From NCBI RefSeq assembly GCF_015352455.1, contig NZ_JADKPN010000005.1, positions 62,001 through 126,000 of the forward strand: a stretch of DNA of 64,000 bases, in the 5' to 3' direction. Both the position numbers and the translations under genes were made by a program. Of the stretch, positions 34,278 to 43,096 are shown piece after piece. The stretch is from Nocardioides islandensis. Lineage in GTDB: Bacteria > Actinomycetota > Actinomycetes > Propionibacteriales > Nocardioidaceae. The notes beneath the pieces were generated by a model. That model made no database searches and was not told the DNA's origin. It was given only the letters and a program-made list of their open reading frames with translations. The number at the start of each line of letters is the position of its first letter. Positions within the stretch are counted from its first letter, which is position 1.

Positions 34278-35045
34278 GTGCGAAAACACACTCTCCTCCG
34301 CCGTCTGCACCGGACGCTGCAGCCGCGCACCTACTTCGAGATCGGCGTGCGCAGGGGGGAGAGTCTGTCCATGTCTCGGGTCCCCAGTGTGGGCGTCGAC
34401 CCCTTCTTCGAGGTCAGCCACGAGCTGATGTGCGACGTCCACCTGGTCAGGACGTCGAGCGACGAGTTCTTCGCTCGGCGCCATCCATTCGCGCATCTTC
34501 CGGGCCAGATGGTGGATCTCGCTTTCATCGATGGGATGCATCTGGCCGAGTTCGCGTTGCGCGACTTCATCAACACGGAGCGTCACTGCCATCCTGCGAC
34601 CGTGGTGGTGATCGACGACGTACTGCCACGGTCGGCCGACGAAGCAAGCCGTGGCCGTATCGGCACCGCCGCCTCGGGGGGCGCATGGGCGGGCGACGTC
34701 TACAAGATCATCGACGTGCTGCGCAGGCACCGGCCCGACCTCATCGTGCTCGAGGTCGACACGGCGCCAACCGGCAGCCTGGTCGTCTTGATGGCTGACC
34801 GCGAAGACCGCAGGCTGGCGACCGCGTACGACGAGGTCGTCGCCGACCTCGTCTCACCCGATCCGCAGGGCGTGCCCCCCTGGGTCCTGGCCCGCACTCG
34901 CGCGATCTCTCCGGAAGCCCTGCTGGACAGCCCGCTGCTCGCGGCTGTTCGCAAGGCGCGCCACCGCGACCCCGCCAGGGCGAGGAGCGAACTGCGAGCT
35001 GCCTGGGAGCGATCCGATCTCGGAGCTAAGGACCTGACCCCATGA
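34278..35045 (+). CDS. Class I SAM methyltransferase (Methyltransf_24-like)
   Basis: 255 aa. YFEIGVRRGESLSMSR is the SAM motif I region, VDLAFIDGMHLAEFALRD the post-I and acidic segment, and VVVIDDVLP follows. Such proteins are common in glycan clusters as sugar O-methyltransferases. GTG 34278 has GAAAGGGG upstream. Its TGA overlaps the ATG of the next gene (ATGA). Confidence 0.85.
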   Translation: MRKHTLLRRLHRTLQPRTYFEIGVRRGESLSMSRVPSVGVDPFFEVSHELMCDVHLVRTSSDEFFARRHPFAHLPGQMVDLAFIDGMHLAEFALRDFINTERHCHPATVVVIDDVLPRSADEASRGRIGTAASGGAWAGDVYKIIDVLRRHRPDLIVLEVDTAPTGSLVVLMADREDRRLATAYDEVVADLVSPDPQGVPPWVLARTRAISPEALLDSPLLAAVRKARHRDPARARSELRAAWERSDLGAKDLTP

Positions 35046-35533
35046 CCGACCCAGGCGAGCCGCTGGCGGTCGACCACTTGAGCTGGGCGCGCCGAGAGCA
35101 GGGAAGGATCAGTGTCAGCCTCGTCGTGACCGGCGTTCCGGATGGGCCTGGGCCCACGGAGATGGAGCTCAGCGACGGGAACGGCAACAGCCTGGTCGCG
35201 CCGGCTGAGGTGACCCCGTACGGCCAGTCCGTCGCCATCAGGTTCGACATACGGCGGGAGTCGTTGGGCGACTCCGCGTGGCAGGTGTCGCTTCGCACCT
35301 CCGTCGGGACGTCGATCCCTGTCTCCGCCAGGCTGCTCGCCGCGCCACACCTCCCCGTCGCGTTGCTCCCGGGCCCGGCTCCTGTCACCAGGCTCCGTGC
35401 CCCGGCTCCCCGTCGGCGCCACTCGAGCGCGCACGCGCTGGCGCGTCGCGTGGTCCGACGACTCCCCGCCCCGGCCAGGTCCGCAATGCGCGCTGCCCGC
35501 GACCGGAGCAGCCGCGCCGGGCGGCGGTCCTGA
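35042..35533 (+). CDS. Hypothetical protein in the glycan cluster
   Basis: 163 aa, no recognised domain. The first about 105 residues look beta-rich (ISVSLVVTGVPDG, VAIRFDIRRESLGD, WQVSLRTSVGT), and the last about 50 are strongly basic with many Arg and Pro. No signal peptide. It overlaps the methyltransferase stop by 4 bases, so it is translated with it. Function unknown. Confidence 0.65.
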   Translation: MTDPGEPLAVDHLSWARREQGRISVSLVVTGVPDGPGPTEMELSDGNGNSLVAPAEVTPYGQSVAIRFDIRRESLGDSAWQVSLRTSVGTSIPVSARLLAAPHLPVALLPGPAPVTRLRAPAPRRRHSSAHALARRVVRRLPAPARSAMRAARDRSSRAGRRS

Positions 35534-35597
35534 CGCCTCCGTCGACGACCGGGGTGACGGGTCCGCCAGCGGGGACATCGCTGGCGTAGGCGCGCGT

Positions 35598-35603
35598 TAT
35601 AGT
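35598..35603 (+). promoter_or_regulatory. -10 box ahead of the PLD-like gene
   Basis: TATAGT is a near-perfect -10 in a GC-rich setting, about 100 bases before the GTG of the PLD-like gene. It implies an untranslated leader of roughly 90 bases. Confidence 0.5.
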
Positions 35604-35702
35604 GCCGTTTCGCCACGGCGCCGGGCGCTTCCAGCGGGGCACCATTCGCTGTGGCTTGCCCGGATCGGGATCCTTGATGACCGAGTCTCAAAGGAGTGGC
35701 AG

Positions 35703-37091
35703 GTGCGGCTTGCACCATGGGTGGCCCCGCTCGTCCTCGTAGCCGTGACCCTTGCCGTCGACGTGAGCGCCTCCGCCGACGACACCCTCGTCTCCCAGGC
35801 CCATCGCCCCGGCGTGTCGGCGCGTGAGGCCTCCGTGTCAGCTCCTGCCGCCGCGAAGATCAGCGCCGTTCCCGGGCCCCGGCAGAAGGCCGCTCCCAAG
35901 ACCCGCCGGTACGCGCCACGCCCAGGCGTGGTCTTCAACACGGCCCTTGGCGCACCAGACCGCCGCAACGCGGTCTACGGCAAGATCATCGCGGCCATCA
36001 GCCACGCCCCGGCCAGGTCGCGGATCCGGATCATGTCCTGGAACATCGTGTCGCGGGTCGCCGTCGACGCCTTGCTGGACGCCCAGAGGCGTGGCGTGAA
36101 GGTCCGCGTGCTGATGGCGAACACCAACCTGGTCGACGTGCCCAACCCGGGGTTCAAGCGTCTCAGGGCCGGACTCAAGCGCGGCAACCAGACTGTCCCC
36201 TCCAGCCGGCGCAGCTACGCCAAGACGTGCATCCTGTCCTGCCGGGGACGGAGGGGGTCGGCCCACACGAAGGTCTTCTTGTTCTCCAAGACCGGCAAGG
36301 CCCACGACGTCGTCATGTCGGGCTCGGCCAACCTCACCGTGGCCGGAGTCATCAACCAGTGGAACGACATGTACACCTGGGTCGGCAACCGCGCGCTGTA
36401 CGACTTCGCGGTAGGGGTCTACCGGGAGATGTGGCAGGACCAGCCGGTCGAGGAGCAGTTCGTCCACCGCAGCTCCGGCAAGGACCTCCTCGGCTTCTTC
36501 CCGATGTTCGGTCCAGACGGAGTCGGCCCAGACCCCGTCCGGGACCTGCTGGACAAGGTCGCCTGCCACGGCGCCACGAACACCCCCCACGGTCGGACGA
36601 TCATCCGGGCCGCTCCCGACGTCCTGCGGGAGGAGCGTGGGATGGAGATCGCGTCCCAGTTGAAGAAGCTGTGGGCGGAAGGCTGCGACGTCCGCATCGC
36701 CTACACCGTCATGGGCGTCAACGTCTTCCGGTTCCTCAACCGCCCCACCGTCCGCGGGGTCGTGCCCAAGAAGCACCTCGTCCAGGACTTCGACGGCGAC
36801 GGGGAGTTCGACAACTACTTCCACCTCAAGGCCCTGACCATCAACGGCAGGTGGAACGGCGACCGTACGGCCTACGTCACCCTCAACGGATCTGCCAACT
36901 GGACGAGTTCGGCCATGTACTCGGACGAGAACTACGCGATCCTGAAGCGACGCGCGCCCACCCTGAAGTACCAGCGGTTCATCGACCACTGGTACGAGAA
37001 CTTCCCCCGGAGCGCCCGGATGGACAGGCGCACCGCCCGCGCCGTGGCCCGTGGGCGGATCGACCCCTACGACCACGTCGACATGGACTGA
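35703..37091 (+). CDS. Secreted phospholipase D-like (HKD) phosphodiesterase
   Basis: 462 aa with a signal peptide (LAPWVAPLVLVAVTLAVDVS, cleavage near ASA). Two HKD-type halves are visible: HTKVFLFSKTG with SGSANLT (about residues 189-218) and HLKALTINGRW with NGSANWTSSA (about residues 376-406). The typical Asp is not in the standard position, so activity on phospholipids or another phosphodiester is uncertain. GTG 35703 has AAAGGAG at 6 bases. It has its own TATAGT promoter. Confidence 0.85.
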   Translation: MRLAPWVAPLVLVAVTLAVDVSASADDTLVSQAHRPGVSAREASVSAPAAAKISAVPGPRQKAAPKTRRYAPRPGVVFNTALGAPDRRNAVYGKIIAAISHAPARSRIRIMSWNIVSRVAVDALLDAQRRGVKVRVLMANTNLVDVPNPGFKRLRAGLKRGNQTVPSSRRSYAKTCILSCRGRRGSAHTKVFLFSKTGKAHDVVMSGSANLTVAGVINQWNDMYTWVGNRALYDFAVGVYREMWQDQPVEEQFVHRSSGKDLLGFFPMFGPDGVGPDPVRDLLDKVACHGATNTPHGRTIIRAAPDVLREERGMEIASQLKKLWAEGCDVRIAYTVMGVNVFRFLNRPTVRGVVPKKHLVQDFDGDGEFDNYFHLKALTINGRWNGDRTAYVTLNGSANWTSSAMYSDENYAILKRRAPTLKYQRFIDHWYENFPRSARMDRRTARAVARGRIDPYDHVDMD

Positions 37092-37298
37092 CGAGGCGGC
37101 GGACTGACGCTGGTCACTTGCCTACCGGCCACGAAGTCCCTCGCAGGACGGTCCAAGGACCCTGCACCGGCGTGGCGGTCGAGGGTCATCCTTGAAGTGA
37201 GCGACCACGGATCGCGAGAGTCGGCTCGTTCACGTTGACACGGTGATCCGAGTGGGGACCGCACCCAACCGCGAGCCGCCTCCATGGAGGTGACATCG

Positions 37299-37847
37299 AT
37301 GGCGATGACGACCAGACCAGGGAACCAGCGGACAGACACTCGGTCGCTGCTGGGCTTCCGCCGGCAGCCCGGCAGGTTGGCGCTGTTCGTCTTCCGGCTG
37401 CCCCTGCCCCTCTATCGCGTGGGACTGGGGTGGCTGTTCCTGGGCCGCACCTTTCTCGTGCTCACCCACGTCGGACGCACGACCGGGCAGCCACACGCGA
37501 CGGCCGCGATGGTGCTGGCCGAGAACAAGGCCACCGGCGAGGCCGTGATCTGCTCCGTCTGGGGAGCCCGCGCGGACTGGATCCGCAACCTCCGGGCCGG
37601 CCCGGCGCTCCGCGTGCAGATCGGGCGGGAGTCGTTCGTACCGCAGCATCGGTTCCTCAGCGACGAGGAGGCCTTCGCCGTGGGGGTCGAGTTCCGCCGC
37701 CGTCACCCGTGGCGCGTGCGCCTGATCCAGCGCGTGCTGGGAGTCGACCTGCACTCGGACGCCGCGATGCGCGACTACTTCAGCACCCGGCCGTTCGTCG
37801 GGCTGCGGCCGGTGGAACCCCTCGGAAGCACTCAGGAGAGGAGATGA
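37299..37847 (+). CDS. Deazaflavin (F420)-dependent nitroreductase-family protein
   Basis: 182 aa. LTHVGRTTGQPHATAAMVL and WGARADWIRNLRAGPALRVQ are the core blocks of the DDN-like split-barrel family, which bind F420 or related flavins. The ATG at 37299 has a perfect GGAGGTGA 5 bases upstream, deciding against ATG 37284. Physiological substrate unknown. It heads a three-gene cluster with two membrane proteins. Confidence 0.85.
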   Translation: MAMTTRPGNQRTDTRSLLGFRRQPGRLALFVFRLPLPLYRVGLGWLFLGRTFLVLTHVGRTTGQPHATAAMVLAENKATGEAVICSVWGARADWIRNLRAGPALRVQIGRESFVPQHRFLSDEEAFAVGVEFRRRHPWRVRLIQRVLGVDLHSDAAMRDYFSTRPFVGLRPVEPLGSTQERR

Positions 37848-37851
37848 ACGC

Positions 37852-38715
37852 GTGATGATCACCTCGCACGCTGGACACCCTGTGGTGAGTCGTCCTGACC
37901 CGCCCGCACACCCGGAGTTGAGCCCACGCTCCCAAGCCACGGCTGGACCGCTGATCTGGCTGGCCAGCGGAGCCGCGCTGTTCTTCGTGGTGCCCTTCGT
38001 CGGGGCCGACGTGCTCGGGCTCCAGCCCGACCTGTACTACCTGGTCTACTTCACCGTCGCGCTGGCGTGGTTCGGCGCGTTCCTGGCCTCCTATGGGACC
38101 CAGCTACGCGACCTGTGGCCGTTGAACCTGGCGTGGAGCCTGGTCGTCGGCGCGGTCGCCGGTGTCGGTGTGGCCGCCGTCGTGTTCGGTTCCGACGCCA
38201 CCGGCCACCCCGAGGGGTGGCGGTGGTGGTTCGAGATCGGCTGGCGTGGCCTGGTCTACGGCAGCGTCGACGCGTTGATCCTGTTCGTCTTCCCCGCCGC
38301 CGTCGCGTACCTGCTGATGCACGGCGACCGTGCCGGAGCACGTCGCAAGGTCGGGTACGCCGGACTGGTCCTGGCCCTGTCGCTGCTGATGTCGGCCAGC
38401 TACCACCTGGGCTACCCCGAGTACCGCGACGCCGACATGCGCTCGCCGCTGGTCGGCACCGTGATGGCCGACTCCGCCGCGGTGCTCACCGGTAACCCGG
38501 TCGGTGCCTTCATCACCCATGGCACCGCACACGTCTCGGCCGCGGTGCATCAGAGTGAAGGCGGCCCCACCAAGATGCTGCCACCCCAAGAGACGGCCGA
38601 CTACGCCAGCCACGGCAACAGCGACCTGGCCGCCGGCCTCGCCGGGGTGTGGGTCCTCCTCGCAGCCGGCGCCGTCACCGCCCTGGTCCGGCGCCAGCGC
38701 GCCACCAACGCTTGA
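37852..38715 (+). CDS. Multi-pass membrane protein, unknown function
   Basis: 287 aa with about six membrane segments (LIWLASGAALFFVVPFVGA, LYYLVYFTVALAWFGAFLA, LVVGAVAGVGVAAVVFGS, LILFVFPAAVAYLLMHG, AGLVLALSLLMSASY, LAAGLAGVWVLLAAGAVTAL). A conserved-looking exposed loop contains NPVGAFITHGTAHVSAAVHQ. No family recognised. GTG 37852 follows a GGAGAGGAG ribosome site. Confidence 0.75.
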   Translation: MMITSHAGHPVVSRPDPPAHPELSPRSQATAGPLIWLASGAALFFVVPFVGADVLGLQPDLYYLVYFTVALAWFGAFLASYGTQLRDLWPLNLAWSLVVGAVAGVGVAAVVFGSDATGHPEGWRWWFEIGWRGLVYGSVDALILFVFPAAVAYLLMHGDRAGARRKVGYAGLVLALSLLMSASYHLGYPEYRDADMRSPLVGTVMADSAAVLTGNPVGAFITHGTAHVSAAVHQSEGGPTKMLPPQETADYASHGNSDLAAGLAGVWVLLAAGAVTALVRRQRATNA

Positions 38716-38734
38716 GGGAAGGGAGGTGAACTCC

Positions 38735-39028
38735 ATGAGCACCGCGAACATCACTCTGCACGACTACGAGACAGCCGAACGGGCGATGGCGCACGAGAAC
38801 GCGACCACGGGCGTGGTCGTCCACGGCATCGTCACCCTGCTGGTCGCCGCCGGGCTGATCATCATCAACATCACCCTGGCGCCCGAGTTCCCATGGTCCG
38901 CGTTCGCTGTCGGCGGCATGCTGATCGGCCTGCTCGCCCACTGGTGGTTCGGCTACGTCAAGCTCGACGACCAGCTCACCAGGCAGCAGGAGAAGACGGA
39001 GGCGCGCGCCGCCCAGATGAGGCGGTAG
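38735..39028 (+). CDS. 2TM-domain small membrane protein
   Basis: 97 aa with two membrane helices (GVVVHGIVTLLVAAGLIIIN and AFAVGGMLIGLLAHWWFGYV) and a charged C-terminal tail. It matches the small 2TM-domain type. ATG 38735 has a perfect GGGAGGTGA site. No function known; co-transcribed with the previous gene. Confidence 0.75.
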   Translation: MSTANITLHDYETAERAMAHENATTGVVVHGIVTLLVAAGLIIINITLAPEFPWSAFAVGGMLIGLLAHWWFGYVKLDDQLTRQQEKTEARAAQMRR

Positions 39029-39098
39029 CCGGCCCGGGGGTCCATCACGTCCCTCGCGGATGGGCAACCGTCGAGAGCTTCCGCTGCTCTCCTCGCGG

Positions 39099-39917
39099 CT
39101 ACTCGAGCTCGGGCACTCCCGTCCGACGGAGCAGTTCGGCCACTGCGTCCATCGACTCCTGCGTGCTGTCGTCCACCGGTTGGTCGAAGTCCGGCCCGTT
39201 CAGAACCGGGCGGACGTCGACGCAGACCACGTGGTGCGCTTCTGCGTTGTCGCAGAGCGCCACGGTCAGCGCCTGGAAGTACGCCGCGAACCCGCGCCGA
39301 GTCGCGGCACTGGCCGTGGGGTCGTTGAAGGCGTTGGCAGCGTTCACCAGACGGATCGCGGTCGGCAGTCCGGCCCGCAGAGCTTCGATCTCGTCGAGGA
39401 TCGCGTCGAACTCGCGCATCCACGTGCGGGCCAGAGGTACGACGCAGCCGGCGTCATCCTTGCCACCGCAGGTGCCGTCCATGATCTGCTCGAAGATCTC
39501 ACCGCCATCGTTCGGTCCCGTCGCGATCACGATGATGTCGCCGGTCGCGACCTCTGCGCGGAACGACTCCGCCGTCCGGAGCGCGTGGAGCAGTCCCGCG
39601 CTGCCGCCGCCCCCCGGAGCGTCGAACGAGGGTTGCGCCTGCCCCGCGAGGTCGACGAGCGTGACCGGCTCGCCGAGCGACTCCTGGAGCATCTCGGCAT
39701 GCAGCTGCGGGAACGTACGACACCCGTTGCAGTGCGCGCCCTCCGGCCACGAATCGCCGAGTGACACATAGACACGACTCTCGGCTGCGGGTGACGAGAC
39801 TGACGTCGCTGCGCTGGACCCGGTCGGCGTCTTGGGTTCGGCCGTACCACCATCCGCTCCGCAGCCAGTCGCCCCGAGCGCGATCAGCAGCACCACCGCC
39901 GGCACCGTCTGCTTCAC
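39099..39917 (-). CDS. SGNH/GDSL-type lipoprotein hydrolase
   Basis: 272 aa. Lipobox ALGATGC (Cys about residue 18), a Ser/Thr linker, then YVSLGDSWPEGAHC (GDS nucleophile), IVIATGPNDGGE (GxND) and a C-terminal segment without a clear DxxH. This fits the SGNH esterase group, exported and lipid-anchored. The start is GTG 39917; the frame opens further upstream without a signal sequence. It follows two other exported-protein genes on the same strand. Confidence 0.8.
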   Translation of the reverse strand: MKQTVPAVVLLIALGATGCGADGGTAEPKTPTGSSAATSVSSPAAESRVYVSLGDSWPEGAHCNGCRTFPQLHAEMLQESLGEPVTLVDLAGQAQPSFDAPGGGGSAGLLHALRTAESFRAEVATGDIIVIATGPNDGGEIFEQIMDGTCGGKDDAGCVVPLARTWMREFDAILDEIEALRAGLPTAIRLVNAANAFNDPTASAATRRGFAAYFQALTVALCDNAEAHHVVCVDVRPVLNGPDFDQPVDDSTQESMDAVAELLRRTGVPELE

Positions 39918-39987
39918 GACGCCGCCCCGTGGCAACGATGAATGGTCATGAACGGCCCCGAAGCGGTCTCGACGGCCCTGGCCGCCG

Positions 39988-40422
39988 TCATCCACGCTCC
40001 CCTGCGCGAGGAGTGATGACTGCGACCATCTCGCCGGAGACGAACACGGTTCCGCCGGGTACGTCGAAGCTGCTCACGTAGTCACACCGGACCGCTCCGG
40101 CCGTGCCCAGCGCCCCCGGGCCCTTGCTGTCCCCGGGCACCACGTCGACCTCCACGCTCCCGTCCGCACCGACGAAGGTGAACGTGATCTCCCCGAAGTG
40201 GACCGGCGTCAGCACGGCCGTGCTGTCCAGGTCGTGCGCGGGCGAGTACAGCCCGTGGCCGGCCGCAGCGGTACGGAAGACCGCGCCTGCGTCACACGTG
40301 ATGGTCTGAGCCGACGACTGCGGGGAGCCTGCCGGATCGGCGACAGCAGCAGGCGCCACGGCCACCGCCAGCGTCAGGACGGCTGCGACCGCGCTCAGAG
40401 ACCCCACCGGACGCGGCCTCAT
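39988..40422 (-). CDS. Secreted protein of unknown function
   Basis: 144 aa. Signal peptide MRPRPVGSLSAVAAVLTLAV with cleavage near AVADPA. The mature part contains two Cys (TITCDAG and VRCDYV), likely a disulfide, and beta-strand patterns (EITFTFVGADGSVEVDVV). No family recognised. Its ATG overlaps the stop of the beta-propeller gene, so the two are coupled. Confidence 0.75.
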   Translation of the reverse strand: MRPRPVGSLSAVAAVLTLAVAVAPAAVADPAGSPQSSAQTITCDAGAVFRTAAAGHGLYSPAHDLDSTAVLTPVHFGEITFTFVGADGSVEVDVVPGDSKGPGALGTAGAVRCDYVSSFDVPGGTVFVSGEMVAVITPRAGERG

Positions 40423-41399
40423 CGGACGGCCCAGTCGGTGCCGCGGGGCCGGAAGGGCATCGCCGCGATGCGGGTCTTGTGGGAGCCGTCCGGGTGCATC
40501 TTCATCATCACGTAGCGCTCGGACTCGAGGTTCTCGATCCGGTACACGATCCACTCGCCGTTCGGGGAGTAGCTGCCGGCGAACGCACCCCAGCGTCCTC
40601 CTCGGAAGTGGGTGAGGAATCTCAGGTGGGTGCCGTCCGCGCGGATCGTGGCGATGTTGGGCGATCGGTGGTGGGGGTAGTCGGCCGCGGTGGTGATGAC
40701 GATGTGAGCTCCGTCGGGTGCCCAGTCGTGCTTGACGGCGACCTCTCGTCCGTAGTCGACGAGCTTCCTCAGGTTGGTGCCGTCGATGTCGACAGCGAAC
40801 AGCGCCTGGAGCTTGCCGTCGACGAGGTGCCGGACGAAGGTGACGGTGCTGCCGTCAGGCGACACGTTGGGGTCGGAGTCGCCCTCGTCCTGGAACGGAT
40901 TCGTGGTCAGCCGCTGCGGCTGGGTGCCGTCGAGGTCCATCACGAAGATGCCGTTGCGCCCGTCGCAGTCGCCGCACTCGAACACCAGGCGCGTGCCGTC
41001 CGCGGTGAAGGCCGGCTGCGCCTGGTAGCCCGGCAGGTCGAGCACGTGCAGCCCGCCGCCGTCGGCCCTCATGACGGCGATGTCGGCGGTCTCGTCGTGG
41101 TCGAGCTGGAATGCGATCCGGGCGCCGTTGGGCGACCAGTCCGGGGATGTTGCCTCCCCAGCCTCGTCGGTGAGCTGGGTGAAGCCTCGGCCGCGCGCGT
41201 CGATCACGAAGATCTCTGACCCCTGTCCCAGGTCGCCCGCGAACACGAGCATCCCGTTGTGCCCAGCGTTCGTGCGCGCCGCCGAGGTCGCCGGTACGGG
41301 CACCAGGGCGGCCGGCGCCGCGGCGATGAGTGAGGCCAGCAAGAGCAGGACGAACCTGGTGCGGGCTCTGGTCTGGATGCCATCGGCGAGTGACGCCAT
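40419..41399 (-). CDS. TolB-like secreted beta-propeller protein
   Basis: 326 aa. Signal peptide (VLLLLASLIAAAPAALVPVP) and repeated WSPNGARIAF, FTADGTRLVF and VSPDGSTVTF motifs of WD40-like PD40 repeats. ATG 41399 has GGAGG at 7 bases. Its promoter region is shared with the divergent TetR gene, whose palindrome lies about 100 bases upstream. Function unknown; perhaps protein-protein binding outside the cell. Confidence 0.8.
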   Translation of the reverse strand: MASLADGIQTRARTRFVLLLLASLIAAAPAALVPVPATSAARTNAGHNGMLVFAGDLGQGSEIFVIDARGRGFTQLTDEAGEATSPDWSPNGARIAFQLDHDETADIAVMRADGGGLHVLDLPGYQAQPAFTADGTRLVFECGDCDGRNGIFVMDLDGTQPQRLTTNPFQDEGDSDPNVSPDGSTVTFVRHLVDGKLQALFAVDIDGTNLRKLVDYGREVAVKHDWAPDGAHIVITTAADYPHHRSPNIATIRADGTHLRFLTHFRGGRWGAFAGSYSPNGEWIVYRIENLESERYVMMKMHPDGSHKTRIAAMPFRPRGTDWAVR

Positions 41400-41500
41400 G
41401 GGAAGCCTCCGTCGGTCGGGTCGGTCGGCGCCGGACCCGAGTTCGACAGGGTGGGCGTCGCAAGGTAGCGACACGCCTTTCCTGAACAGCGCACGGTTTT

Positions 41501-41515
41501 CCTAACATTGTTAGG
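41501..41515. promoter_or_regulatory. TetR-type operator palindrome
   Basis: CCTAACA-T-TGTTAGG is a perfect 15-bp palindrome that overlaps the -10 TAGGCT (41512-41517) of the TetR gene, 10 bases before its GTG. It lies in the region shared with the divergent beta-propeller operon. Confidence 0.75.
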
Positions 41516-41524
41516 CTCTGCCTG

Positions 41525-42223
41525 GTGGGCATGTCAAGAGCTACCGGCGAAAACACAGGTGGAGGCCCTGTGCCATCCGAGTGGGAGGAGCCAGCGCCGC
41601 GGGACCGCCGCTCCATCCGGCACCAGTCGACCAAGCGCGAGATCGTCGAGTCTGCGTGGCAGCTGTCCGACGAGCGCGGGGTGACCGGATGGGGCCTGCG
41701 GGACGTAGCCGGCAGGGTGGGGATGCGGGCGCCGTCGTTGTACGTCTACTTCGAGAGCAAGAGCGCCTTGTACGACGCGATGTTTGCCGACGGCTGCCGC
41801 GCCATGCTCGACCGGATCGAGGCGACGGAGGTCGACCCCGACCCGGTCACGATGCTGCACCGCGCGGCTCGCGTCTTCTTCGACTTCGCCGTCGAGCAGC
41901 CGGCGAGATACGCCCTCCTCTACCTCAGACCCGTCCCCGGCTTCGAGCCATCGCCCGAGTCCTACCGGCTGGCGGTCGCTGCGCTGCAGGCTCTCGTCGA
42001 TGTCCTGGCGTCGGCTGGTGTTCGCGATGCGAGCGACATCGATCTGTTCACGGCGCTGATGACCGGGCTCGCCTCCCAACAGGTCAGCAACGATCCGCAG
42101 GGCCGGCGTTGGTCGCAGCTGGTCGACAGGTCGGTGGACATGTTCCTGAGCGCGACCTTGGATGATTCCCGGGTACCGGGGGCCAGTGCGAGACCCCGAC
42201 GCAAGACGAATCCGGCAGGCTGA
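41525..42223 (+). CDS. TetR-family transcriptional regulator
   Basis: 232 aa. The helix-turn-helix is IVESAWQLSDERGVTGWGLR then AGRVGMRAPSLYVYFESKSA (about residues 40-82). The C-terminal domain resembles TetR_C_33-type (WHG) domains. GTG 41525 lies 7 bases after TAGGCT. The operator palindrome overlaps that -10, so it probably represses itself and perhaps the divergent secreted-protein operon. The DinB-like gene follows after 4 bases and is likely co-transcribed. Confidence 0.9.
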   Translation: MGMSRATGENTGGGPVPSEWEEPAPRDRRSIRHQSTKREIVESAWQLSDERGVTGWGLRDVAGRVGMRAPSLYVYFESKSALYDAMFADGCRAMLDRIEATEVDPDPVTMLHRAARVFFDFAVEQPARYALLYLRPVPGFEPSPESYRLAVAALQALVDVLASAGVRDASDIDLFTALMTGLASQQVSNDPQGRRWSQLVDRSVDMFLSATLDDSRVPGASARPRRKTNPAG

Positions 42224-42227
42224 CCCC

Positions 42228-42950
42228 GTGCCCGTGACGTACACCCGATGGATGGACGCTGCCGAGGAGGAGTACCGGCGCCTCGATCGTCTGCTGGCGA
42301 CGTTCGGTCCCGAGGACTGGTCACGTCCCACGGACTGCGCCCCATGGGACGTCTGGGCCGTCGTGGCCCATCTGGTCGGCGCTGCCGAGGCGACCGGCGG
42401 GACCCGTGAGCGTGTGCACCAGCTCGTGGCCGGACTTCGCCGTCGACGACGAGGTGAGCTGCTCATCGATGCGATGAACGCGATCCAGGTGGCCGAGCGC
42501 CACCACCGCACGCCGCTCCAGCTCCGCGCCGACCTGCAGCGGTCCGCCCGACTGTCGATCCAGGCACGACGCCGCATCCCGACGCCGGTTCGCAGACTGC
42601 GGCTGCCCCTGGGACAGCCACTTGGTGCCTGTTCCCTCGAACGACTGCTGGGGACCATCTACACCCGCGACGCGTGGATGCACCGCATCGACCTCGCGCG
42701 CGCGACTGGGCGACAGCTCGAGCTCAGCCCGCCACACGACGGCCTGATCGTCGCCCACGCCGTCGAGGAATGGGCCGACCTGCACGGCCAGCCGTTCCAC
42801 CTGGACCTGACCGGCCCGGCAGGAGGCTCGTGGGCGCGTGGCGTCGCCCCCGAGTCGGCCACGTGGAGCATGGACGCGGTTGAGTTCTGCCGGATTCTTT
42901 CCGGTCGCGGTCGTGCGAGCGGGCTCCTCGCACGACCAGTGGTCTTCTGA
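42228..42950 (+). CDS. DinB/mycothiol-dependent maleylpyruvate isomerase-like protein
   Basis: 240 aa. FGPEDWSRPTDCAPWDVWAV followed by VAHLVGAAEAT is the typical N-terminal block of this group, with a candidate metal His in VAHL. IYTRDAWMHRIDLARATG is the second conserved block with two metal-ligand candidates. Such proteins use mycothiol or bind metal; the reaction cannot be predicted. GTG 42228 follows the TetR stop by 4 bases. Confidence 0.82.
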   Translation: MPVTYTRWMDAAEEEYRRLDRLLATFGPEDWSRPTDCAPWDVWAVVAHLVGAAEATGGTRERVHQLVAGLRRRRRGELLIDAMNAIQVAERHHRTPLQLRADLQRSARLSIQARRRIPTPVRRLRLPLGQPLGACSLERLLGTIYTRDAWMHRIDLARATGRQLELSPPHDGLIVAHAVEEWADLHGQPFHLDLTGPAGGSWARGVAPESATWSMDAVEFCRILSGRGRASGLLARPVVF

Positions 42951-42966
42951 CACACATGTCGGGTAA

Positions 42967-43040
<74 letters not shown>

Positions 43041-43096
43041 AAGCGAAGCGAAACGTTAGCATCGGGCCGTCGGCCCGGCCGAATCAGCCGGCCCTG

